Shown piece after piece: positions 42,695-52,450 of a stretch of DNA of 64,000 nucleotides. The DNA is taken from contig JAINUG010000372.1 in the NCBI GenBank assembly GCA_029706075.1, positions 1 through 64,000 of the forward strand. The letters run 5' to 3'. A program made the translations under genes and the position numbers. The notes under the pieces were generated by a model. That model was not told the DNA's origin. It worked only from the letters and a program-made list of their open reading frames with translations, and searched no databases. Every line of letters starts with the position of its first letter. Positions within the stretch are counted from its first letter, which is position 1. The DNA comes from Aldrovandia affinis. Its lineage: Eukaryota; Chordata; Actinopteri; Notacanthiformes; Halosauridae.

Positions 42695-43499
42695 TATATA
42701 TATATATAAAATCTGTTTTAAAACCTGAGTGCAACCTGAGCAGCTAAGTCTAAGCAGTACAAGTAGCGGTAAGCTAAGTTGTGGTAAAGGTTTTCGGTGA
42801 GGCTTGGCTGATAAAGACTGGCACGGTTCTCTGTTTCGTTCTCTCTACCTCGCTCTCTTTTGTTGGAGCAGACTAAAAAGAGCAACAAAAAAGGCAAAAA
42901 CTAAATAAATAAATGTATATAAACAAATAAATGCCTGTTTGAATTCACTCAGTTGTCCTGCAGGGCAGAACTGTGGCACTAGAAAGGAAAAATCGCAAAT
43001 TCCCAAATTTCCCTCCTGAAGTTTTTTTTTTTTTTTTTTTGGTTTTTTTTTTTCCATTTATTATTATTATTTTTTTCCATAGAGACATAAATAAACAAAC
43101 AAAAAACAACAGCTGAGCCCAGAGCGGACCTTGAAAAACGGCGCCTGGGACTTGCACACAACTGGGGCATGCACAAACCGGGGCTAAATAGGAGGCCAAT
43201 TTATCTACTCTGCTATCTGTACAACAGCAGGGACTCCTCTATATCACAGCGTCCTTCAGAAGCAGTCTTATTCTTCAAAATCGATCTTATTTTCAGCTGA
43301 TTTGTTATAGTTTTAAAATATCATATATCAGCCGCTTATTAATAGGTAATACCTTGGGTTGTATCGGCAGTTTCTTGCCTTGCAGTGTGTAAGGAAAAGG
43401 TGACAAAACTAAGATTTTTTTTTTTTTTTTTTATAACCTTTTATGTATCCCAAATTCTTGTTTATATTCTTTATTTGGAATGCCGATTGCATTCTTAGG
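42695..43499. other. AT-rich spacer with repeat piece and T runs
   Basis: 42799-42860 is a second copy of the GGCTGATAAAGACTGGCACG piece found at 30.72 kb. T runs lie at 43022-43052 and 43409-43431. No gene is supported. Confidence 0.4.
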
Positions 43500-43626
43500 C
43501 CTGTCCCTTCACTATGATGTCATCATGCCTACTCCTCTGAAGCTGTCCCTTCACTATGATGTCATCATGCCTTCTCCTCTGAAGCTGTCCCTTCACTATG
43601 ATGTCATCATGCCTTCTCCTCTGAAT
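43500..43626 (+). repeat. 42-bp minisatellite, 3 units
   Basis: Units start CTGTCCCTTCACTATGATGT and include ATGATGTCATCATGCC. Because 42 is divisible by 3 the plus-strand frame stays open through it (LSLHYDVIMPSPLK repeated). There is no other sign that the frame is a gene. Confidence 0.95.
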
Positions 43627-45099
43627 CTGAAGCTGCTTCTTTTCCCTATAGCCCAGTGTAGAGTTCAGAGACATGGAGTTACAAACTGTAACCTCACCCC
43701 CTGTGTGATTAGTGTGATTAGTCCCCTTGGCTGGCTGGACCTTGGTCTTCGGCTCAGCGGGCGAATCGTATCTCTTGTTGTGTGAGAGCGGCCGCTGGGG
43801 GCCATGGTTTGAAAACCCTGCAGCAGGCCTCCCCCCGTAATACCAGCAAGCGGAGCTGCTCTTAAATAAGGAAGAAGGCCTCTATAGCCCTCCTTCAGTG
43901 AGTCTATAGCCAGTTATGCGCCCCCCAACCCCCCATGGGGCTACCAGCCACGGTCTGTACAGGTACGGTCAACGTTCGATACCTACCTGTGTCGCTACCT
44001 ACCTGTGTCGCTACACTGAAACCCTGGGCTTTAACAGGTCAAGCCACCCAACAGACCCAGAACCGGCTCAAGGTTGAATGGAGACAACAGTGCCGTCTTC
44101 TATGTTCATCCAAGCTTACGTGCGAGGACTCGGCATGTTTTTAATGCCATGGCATTTGGTGGCATGATCTTATAGCCTGATTTAGGGGATTTCCCCCCCC
44201 CCCACCAGAACTCTCTTTGACTCACTTCATACAAAAAACTTTGAATAAGAAAACCATGTAGAATTCCACCAAACATTCTGGAGATCCCCCTCCCAAAGGA
44301 CTCCGCAAAACTCTGCATGTCATATGTAACGCAGTTGATCTTTAGAAACACCGAACTTCATTTCATGCTAAAGCTGCAGGCGGGGTACCCACGACACGCC
44401 TGCATCGCCCTGCCGAGCGAAAGCAAATGGCGGCTGGCTGGCTGGCTGGCTGCGGCTTTTTTTTTGGGCTGGCTGAGCTGCCTGTCGTTAGTGTTCAACG
44501 TACCGAATTCCCTGAGGACGCCGCTGCTGCGATGGGATGGGCGTTGTAACGTTTGCTTTTTAGCTCTTTACTATAAATAAGTGGTACTTCTCATTTACAT
44601 ATGCATGAGCACTCTAGCTCCCGCTGTTAGTTGGGGAGTTGGGAGGGTGATGCTGTTGAAGAGTGGCAGGGGGTGTACAGCGGTGGCCGTGGTATAAGCT
44701 AGCTGCCTACACCAGCCTAGTCTCTTCCCCTGGAACTTAATTTGGTAATGCTGTGTGGTGTTTGCCGTTCACCGCTCTCCGCTCTCGGCGTGTGCGATGG
44801 GGCAGAGTCGTGAGACCCCGGCATCGTATGGCCAATTATCTTGTGGACAAAAACGGCACAGATTGCCGACGGATCTGTGCGGTACCTCCGTTTCGTCCTC
44901 CCCAACTCCACGACAAGGGGCGTCCATTCCATCTCCCTAGCAGCTAACGTCCAGCACCAGAGGCCAGTGGTCAAAGTTGCCACTGTGCGGTGGACGGATG
45001 TGGGACATTGTGAGGCGTTTAGAGGAAAGGGAAGAAAAAACTAGGGGCCTAAAAGAAAGAAAGAAAGAAAGAAAAGAAGTTGAGGCAAAGTTGAGACAC
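43627..45099. other. unique sequence, no supported gene
   Basis: Contains (GGCT)n at 44432-44453 and C runs at 43920-43935 and 44194-44204. Overlapping short frames near 44.75-45.0 kb on both strands are unrecognised. Confidence 0.35.
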
Positions 45100-45760
45100 G
45101 CCGCAGTTGACAAACTCCAAGGACTCTTGTATTGAGGATTAAGAGTGTGCTTCTTTTTTTTCCGTTTTTTTATTGTCAATGGAGGCAGAATTCACCCCGG
45201 AAATAGCCTCGGTTCACGGAAGACCTTTTTCATTACCTTTAATTTGAGACTCCGGGGCCCAGGACAAGGCATTCTAGCGGGGAGTATTATCGGCACTTAA
45301 ACCGTCCTTTTCATTACCGCTGTGTCGGCAGTGGGGCTCTCTCTTTCTTTCTTTCTTCCTTTCTTTCTCTTTTTTCTTTCCCCGGGAGCGAGGGTGTAAG
45401 AACACCGGGCCGCGAGGCAGGCAGTCCACGGGCCTGTTCATTATTTTACAGCGGTAGCCGGTCATTCTCCGAGCTCTCGCTGTGATGTAGGGCCGCGATC
45501 GATTCGCTGTGATGTATCTGGAGCTCTCGTTATTGTAATGCACTGACCTGATCCCCCCTCTCTCTCTCCCCCCCACCCCCTCCGCCCCCGGCCCCTGAGC
45601 AGACTGATTGATTTATGGCACAATCTCGCAGGGCAAAACTATGACTTCAGATTGAATAAGAAATTTGTGCTCCGATGGTGGTTCTCCCAGTCCTAGGTCA
45701 TTAAGACCTTCCAATGTAATCAATAGCGGTGCCTTGCTGATAACTGGTGAATGAAGCAGT
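45100..45760. promoter_or_regulatory. candidate conserved enhancer cluster
   Basis: Unique DNA in two blocks (45100-45330 and 45600-45750) around CT-rich simple sequence. It carries TTTTCATTACC twice (45227 and 45309) and TGATTGATTTATGG at 45605-45618, which fits the composite PBX-HOX pattern TGATTNAT, plus CCAATGTAATCAATAG. Open frames are absent. An intronic enhancer is an inference. Confidence 0.3.
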
Positions 45761-45842
45761 CAGGCAGAATATTAACAGATAAAGGGAGTGAGAGGAGGTG
45801 GTCGTGCAAGGCTAACGAATCTGAAAGTCTCTGAATGGCACC

Positions 45843-45845
<3 letters not shown>

Positions 45846-45881
<36 letters not shown>

Positions 45882-45937
45882 CATGCGTGCGTATATAACT
45901 GAAATCTGACAGTGTGGTGGTACATATATAGTGTGTA

Positions 45938-45982
<45 letters not shown>
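45846..45982. repeat. (GT)n and (TA)n microsatellites
   Basis: GT run 45846-45877, then a short unique piece, GT again, and (TA) units at about 45945-45980, immediately before the Tc1 end at 45996. Confidence 0.9.
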
Positions 45983-45986
<4 letters not shown>

Positions 45987-45995
45987 GCACACACA

Positions 45996-46175
45996 CAGTG
46001 GGTATGAAAAGTATTCACCCCCCTTTGGCATTTTCACATTTTATTTTCTTACTTCATGGAATCAAAATGGATTTAATTGGGAATTCTTTTCACTGATTAA
46101 CACAAAATGCTCTATAGTGTTAAATAAATAAAAAAACGATTCTAAAGCTAAGTACATGCATACATTTTTCAGCAT
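45996..46175 (+). mobile_element. Tc1/mariner left end (second family)
   Basis: CAGTGGGTATGAAAAGTATT at 45996 after a TA/CA tract, then CTTACTTCATGGAATCAAAA. It is the inverted match of the end at 50319 over more than 100 bp, and differs from the GCCAAAATAAAGG family elsewhere in the window. The inner boundary is uncertain. Confidence 0.75.
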
Positions 46176-47837
46176 TTTGTCGGCATGGGGGTACATCATT
46201 GCTTAAAACCGGGATGTCTGGTCACCCTATCCTTCAGCATTATTGTGCATAACGTTACGAATGCTAGCTAGCTGCTGTTACACGTACTTAGCTGGTTAGC
46301 TACTGCACCAGTGATTTCTAATAGCTAGCTAATGTCGGACATTTCCGTGTATGTATGTACTTGGCTAGCTAGGTAAGTAGCCATTGATTTCATAGCTGAA
46401 ACAGTCTTTTGTGCTCGCTGGCTAAGTTATGCCAGAGCGAAATGTAGCATCCACTACACAGGGATCATGTCTGGCTGATTGGAAAACTAGCTAGCCAGCT
46501 AGATAGCTATAAAAGCCAGGAGGTTGCATCTAACTGGTTGGGAATTGCATGCATTGTCAGCTTGTTGTCAGGCAGTTGTCACAGGTCCATAGCTAGCCAA
46601 TGTAACCACCTGGCTACGGCCTGTCAGCAAACCGTCCACAACTCTCTCAACTCAACCTACTATGGTCACTAAACACACGCAAACAAAAAGCATGTTCTAC
46701 AACACCGTGGTCAATTCAGCATTCAGTGGTGATGTACGGATGTTATTGGTGTATTAGATGGCACCTCAGGGGGGGGAGAAGATCAATAAATCACCTTATG
46801 ATTGTCAATCAAGATGTCAAAATGTATACAGATGTATCTGTTTGGTGCTTGAAATACACACTTTACAAACAGATCACACTTTACGTAAACTACGTGTCAC
46901 CAAAGCCTTCATTAAGCATGCATAATGCTTTCGTTGCCGTGACGATATCTTTGTAAATCATTCATAAGCAAATTTGATGCTTCATGAAGGATGGCATAAC
47001 CCATTTCTGCTACTCTCTTCTCGAGTACCTCAAACACATGAGCTCACTCGGAAGGTCATCCTGATTTATGAAGATTTTATGATGTGACTATGATGTCGTG
47101 GTCCACATCTCAGAAATCGTATCAATGTTTCATCATATGCCATTTTATGGAGATGTATTGTAAGACTGCATATGTTCTACAATAGTGCAATATATATATA
47201 TGTATATATACATATGTATAGGAATATGGCATATTCTCCACTGCATACAGTGCATAAAAATATGTGGTCCATTCTTTATTCATCTGTATTTTGTGTTTCG
47301 TCTTTTCTCATCCTGACACGTGCGACGTTGTCCCAAGGGCGTTTCTTAGTATCGGTGACGATGCCCACTATCGCACTTGATACCCAAACCTAACCCCTTT
47401 GGTTTTTTAGTTTGCACGTTTTAGACTCCTCTGAAGGTCACGGACGATGAATGATCACAGCCGCATTCGCAGCCCAACACAATGGCCGCTAATTGTGTTT
47501 TTGTTGTTGTTGCAGACTCTCTTTTGTGTCTCCCAAAGTAAACGGCAGTAGCAGTTTGACCGGGAAGATGGCAGCGTGTTGTTGCCCGTTTTAACGCCAG
47601 GGCAGTTTTTCCGGCGTGCCCTTGGTCACCCAAAGTGAACCAAGACTTTCTGTAAGACGAAGGCGGTTATGGAATTTTCCGGTTCGTGTTATTTTTCTTC
47701 AAAAAGCTGTATTGTACATTTCAGTTAAAAATGGAAATTTGTCTTTGACTCTATATATAGCTCAAATACATAAACACAGTAAAACAGGCATCACAATAAA
47801 TAACAATAGGTCAGACTGTACAACATTACAGCACTAG
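46176..47837. other. unique sequence with TAGCTAGC-rich segment
   Basis: 46258-46600 is dense in GCTAGCTAG and TAGCTAGCTAA words, a pattern common in old fish repeats. The remainder is unique with TA-rich bits (47190-47220). No gene is supported. Confidence 0.35.
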
Positions 47838-48023
47838 AAGACACATTACATTACACCATTAAAGGACACCATTAAAAGACACATTGCATTACACCATTAA
47901 AAGACACATTACATTACACCATTAAAGGACACATTGCATTACACCATTAAAAGACACATTGCATTACACCATTAAAAGACACATTGCATTACACCATTAA
48001 AAGACACATTGCATTACATCATT
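47838..48023. repeat. 25-bp minisatellite, ~7 units
   Basis: Units ACACATTGCATTACACCATT plus AAAAG. Variants (GGAC for AGAC; TTAC for TTGC; one shortened unit near 47866) show older units at the left and homogeneous ones at the right. The ACATTACATTACA word also resembles the SINE tail repeat. Confidence 0.95.
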
Positions 48024-49255
48024 CTTTGTGAGTGAAGCGGGACGATGATGACGCCGCACTGATGAGTCATCCTCTGGGGGCCGCCCCAACCGGAAAGACA
48101 CCAGCAGTGTTGTCACTCGCTCTCCAGGATATTTAACGGGGGAAAATGTCACTGCTGTCTCCATTCCTTGTGTAGAGTACAATATTTGGAAGCCATACAT
48201 CTACAATATTGTGTATATATATATTTTATGTACATACAATGTCTGTATATCTGTATGTGACTATATCAATGTGCCTATTTATAGCTGTATCAGTATATAT
48301 CTCTGTGTATCTGTGTACAACAGTATCTATATACAGTAGGCTCCGCTTATTTATTTTATTTTATACGGTCTCTTTTGTTCATCTTTGTCAAGGGTATGAA
48401 TAAAAACAGAGCCTACTGTATATATCTACATACTGTATATATGTTATGGCTGGGTATTGGCAAGTACCTCACAATATGATTTATATCATGATACACACAG
48501 TAAATCAGGATTTGTCGATTCATAATATCAGCAGGATCTCAATTCAATACCTCAAATAATATTGCTATAATATACTTCAAAGCACAAAATTGAATCAAAA
48601 ACCTATTAACACCCCATGATAAAAAAAGCATGTGTCATTTTGAAACTTTCTATTATTTTTATTGAGCCATGAGAAATTTAATGGAATGAAAGGATCCTTC
48701 TGCACCTTCAAGGTTCAACAGTTTGAGTAAACCGACACGGACTGAACGACAGTGTGTAATCACGTGATCTTAACAGAGCTGCAGGCACAACATGCCAACC
48801 CCTGTAACGTTATTGCAGTTCACATAACACAGGCATAGAAACGCTACTTAGGGTCAGAGTATCGATACGACATCGTGGAAAGTAGAATAGCGGTTTTCAA
48901 CTTAATTGATATATTGGCACAGCCCAAATATATATAATATTTTGTGTGTGCGTGCGTGCGTGCGTGCGTGCGTGTGTGTATATACAGTATATATAAATAC
49001 AATATATACAGGTTTGACACAATGCTGGATACTCTTCAGACAGTAGGCAAAACAATGAGACTAGATAGCCTCTTCTGATCAAAATTATGTTGTACTTATG
49101 TTTCAAATATATAGGCTATATATATATACAGTATATGTGTGCTGCCTGTTCCTGTGCTATTGGGCTCTCGATCTGTTTGTTCAGCTCTGCATTAGTGGCA
49201 GGTCTGACCCCTGGAAGGTGAGGCCGGTGGGAGCAGAGAGGAAGCAGGCTTCGCG
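48024..49255. other. unique AT-rich sequence
   Basis: TA-rich dinucleotide stretches at 48215-48240, 48420-48445 and 48925-49010 (with GTGC units at 48941-48980). No gene is supported. Confidence 0.35.
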
Positions 49256-49321
49256 GGTGGGGGTGGGGGTGGGGGTGGGGGTGGGGGATAGGCGGATAGG
49301 GGATGGGGGGATGGTGGGGGG
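49256..49321 (+). repeat. G-rich (GGGGGT)n minisatellite
   Basis: Five GGTGGG-type units then GGGGATGGGGGGATGG. At least four runs of three or more G lie within 30 bases, so a G-quadruplex on the plus strand is likely. Confidence 0.85.
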
Positions 49322-49799
49322 GACCAGAGGACACGATGTCTAAACATAATGGAAGCGCATTTATTTCTCCTTATCTGTTTAATATTGAGCCCCGCGTTAT
49401 TCCCGCCTGCCAGCCCGGCGGGACCTTGGCTAACAGCGTGTGTGTAAGAGCGTGGGCGTGCGCCATATGTGTCTGCGCTCTCTCCAACGAAAAAAAAAAA
49501 GAAAAAGAAAAGCACCTTGCATTATTAACACCGGCATGTCTGTGGGCTGTGCTCTGCTCTTCGGTGATAAACAGTGGGAGCCGGAATGCAGTGTAAAAAA
49601 AGAAACGATGGCCCTGTGCAATGATGGTTGCTGCTGCCAAAAATGATCTTTTTGCTTTTTGGTGTTGTTGCTTCTTTTGCAAAATAAAGATATAGATCGT
49701 AGATAGATGGATGATAAAGATCAAAGCTTTTGGAGCTAGGACATTTGTTTTCGTTTTGGACAGATGTGATATTTTTTCTCTTTTTTAGACAGTCTGGTT
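49322..49799. other. unique spacer
   Basis: A run of A at 49491-49502. No gene is supported; frames on both strands overlap and are unrecognised. Confidence 0.3.
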
Positions 49800-50319
49800 A
49801 AAAATAAATAACTACATAAATTAGTGTATGTATTGGGACTTGGGAGAAGATTTATATTCCAGCAGGTCAATGAACCAAGGCATACAGCAAAAGCCACATT
49901 GGAGTGGTTTAAAAACAAAACAAATCTATGTCCTGGAGTGACCCAGTCAAAGCCCAGACCTCAATTCCATTGAGAATCGGTGGACAGATTTGAAAATTGC
50001 TGTTCACCAATGGTCCCCATCCAACCTGATGGAGCTCAAGCAAGAAAATGGGTGGAAATTGCAGTGTTGAGATGTGCAAAGCTGGTGAGACTTACCCAAA
50101 TAGACTGTAATTGCAGCTAAAGGTGCTTCTGCCAAGTATTAAATCAAGCGGGTTGGATACTTGTGCACTCAATTGTCTGTTTTTTATTTGTAATGAAGAA
50201 GTTCATGTAATAGAGTATTTTGTTATGATCAGTGACAAGAAATCCCATTTAAATCCATTTTGATTCCATGAAGTAAGAAAAGAAAATGTGAACAATTCCA
50301 AGAATTTTTATACCCACTG
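49800..50319 (+). mobile_element. Tc1/mariner right half (second family)
   Basis: Transposase remnants on the plus strand: a stretch resembling FQQVNEPRHTAKATLEWF near 49858-49912, then QSKPRPQFH and IENRWTDLK near 49947-49998, the place of the last catalytic Glu (IEN for IEH). It ends TTTTTATACCCACTG at 50319 before TATAT. The reading frame changes within the stretch, so it is dead. Confidence 0.75.
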
Positions 50320-50600
50320 TATATACAGTATGTATGTATATGTATATATGTATAATTCACTTAAAAAAAATAAAAAAATGTACTCACAGGGTTCTGTTTT
50401 AATATCTGTCATGTAGGCGTTGGACAGCTTGTAGGCATGTTAAAAAAAAGGCTGACATCACAAACCTGGGTGATGACTGTCTGCATCCGTGCAATTGGTA
50501 AACAAGGCCTGATGACTAATGCCAGAGGAAGGAGCAACTGACTTTGGCAAAATATAGCAGAATCATTTGCTGGGGAGTCAGCTGTTTACATACGCTTTTG
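50320..50600. other. AT-rich spacer
   Basis: No gene or further repeat recognised. Confidence 0.3.
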
Positions 50601-50780
50601 GGCGGCAGTGTTAGCATAATGGTTAAGGAAGTGGGCTTGTAACGGAAAGGCTGCAGGTTCGATCCCAGGTGGGGCACTGCCTCTTGAGTAAATATCCAGC
50701 TGTATAAATGGATTGTATGTAAAGAATTGTGAAACTATAAGTCACTCTGGATAAGAGCATCTGCTAAATGCCTGTAATGG
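50601..50780 (+). repeat. SINE-A, near full length
   Basis: Head GGCGGCAGTGTTAGCATAAT, B-box GGTTCGATCCCA, linker AATATCCAGCTGTATAAATG, tail stem CACTCTGGATAAGAGCATCT and CTGCTAAATGCCTGTAA. The linker is about 30 bp shorter than in other copies. Confidence 0.85.
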
Positions 50781-52094
50781 ATACTTAGCTGCTTTGAGAT
50801 GGGGGGAGATACTTTGCCAAAAATAATGCGCATAGCTGAGCGAACAGGGAAAATACTTGTCTTGCTCACTTACTAGGCATGTGGTTTGTATCACAAAGGT
50901 GGTATTCTCTGACTGTATCATAGCATGAGGCTAACTGTCTGGGGCAGGGGTTTCCAAAATCATTTAAATTCCAGGATCCCCTAAAATTGAGCATCCTCTG
51001 GCTGAAGAACCTGTATGAAATGGTTAACTGTTGACATATAAGAACATAAAAATACATAATGACGAGAATGGACCGTTCAGCCCACCTTGGGTTGTCATGT
51101 CCTAATCTACAGTATCTAGTGCAGACTCGGGCTGTCACACTATATTTGAATATCGAATCTAATTTTCAAATCTGCGTTATTTCAACATGTGGTGGGTCAT
51201 GCATTTTAGTACACCTCTGTACCTGATTGTCTCTTACTACACCATTTTCTGTCTGACCAGGGAACGGGTCAAGACGATTACTTATGGTACATCGTACATA
51301 TCATGCACAATCAAAACGCTGATTGTTGTTGCAGATTGTAGGCTGTTCACATCATTCGGAAGTCACTTTGTACAAATAGCAGAAGAATTGCATGTGACGG
51401 TAGTTAAGGTGTCTGCTATTTAGTGGCCAACAGGCTTGAGTGTGATCAATGTGGTGTCGTCTTGATTGCGCCGTTGCGATTGGTTTGAAATGTAACGCAC
51501 TATCGATTGTGAATCTATTTAAACTGTATTCGTTTTTGTTTTTTTAAAGGCAGGCTATCGTCAGTAGTGCCGCCTTTCAAAGAGGAAGTGATGCAATCGC
51601 CCAATGCATGGGACTATCTCGTTAAGGTGGAGACGTTCCGGAGACACGAAAACCGTTCAGACGGATGAATTGTTGCCACCTGTTCGTTGCATAATTTATT
51701 TGTTTGGGACCGTAGACACTCTCGTTCAGGGCTCCCCGTGTTTGTTTAACACATTATCCAGTTACACAGCTCTAACTTTAAAGAAGAAAGTTCTCGTGTG
51801 GCCTACTTTGTGTAGCACAGTTGTGATGTGTGAGTGAGCATGTGAACGTCCACTACAGAAAAGTGATGTCACTTCTTCAGAACCTGATTAAGGGTTTGCT
51901 CCGCTTGGCCGGGGACCGTGGACTTTAGCTCGGTCTTAGACAATCAAATCTCTCGCTGTGCTTCGGACACCCACAATCTCCTGACATGCACCTGTTTTCG
52001 CAGGAGAGCATGTGCTTATCTTGTCTCTGCTCTCCCGAATTGACGGCAGGGGTTGCAGCAAGCGCGCCTTAGAAGAAAAGCAAAAGCAAAAAGT
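50781..52094. other. unique and old-repeat sequence
   Basis: An uninterrupted repeat X copy lies at 51024-51131 on the minus strand. 51570-51650 contains a plus-strand frame reading MQSPNAWDYLVKVETFRRHE, weakly like a BED zinc-finger start of a hAT transposase, not strong enough to call. Confidence 0.35.
51024..51131 (-). repeat. interspersed repeat X, uninterrupted copy
   Basis: On the minus strand: TGCACTAGATACTGTAGATT, AGGACATGACAACCC, then GTGGGCTGAACGGTCCATTC. It serves as the empty-site reference for the SINE-D insertion at 35395. Confidence 0.7.
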
Positions 52095-52450
52095 AATGGC
52101 GGCGTAACGGTAAAGGCGCTTGCCTGGAGTACAAGTTGCCCACTGCGGCCCGGGTCCGATCCCCCGGCTGTGCCAGCCTAGCTCCGGACCGGGAGCCCCG
52201 TTCGGGGACAGCGATTGGCTGTCCACCCCAGAGGGAGGGGGCTCGCCAAAGCCTCATGCAAAGTGGCTCTGTGTGTATCGGAGCTACGGTCGACGGCTTG
52301 GCGAGTTCCGTCTCGGAGCAAGCGGTTCGGCGCCTTTGTCACTGCCGGTCCTAGAGTTGCAGCGGCGAGCTCGTTGTACGAGGGAAGAATTGTTGAATTA
52401 GAAGTACAGTTGTGCAATTGGCTACCAAATCGGGAGAAAAATGGGGGGGG
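52095..52450 (+). repeat. SINE-B, full length, plus orientation
   Basis: Head GGCGGCGTAACGGTAAAGGC, B-box GGGTCCGATCCCC, body ACAGCGATTGGCTGTCCACC, GAGTTCCGTCTCGGAGC, tail GTGCAATTGGCTACCAAATC and GGGAGAAAAATGGGG. It is one of the most complete copies, keeping the middle segment. Confidence 0.85.

Noticed and set aside
51570-51840. BED zinc-finger start of a hAT transposase
   Set aside because: Only a short resemblance (NAWDYLVKVETFRRHE), no Cys/His pattern found afterwards and no terminal repeats identified.
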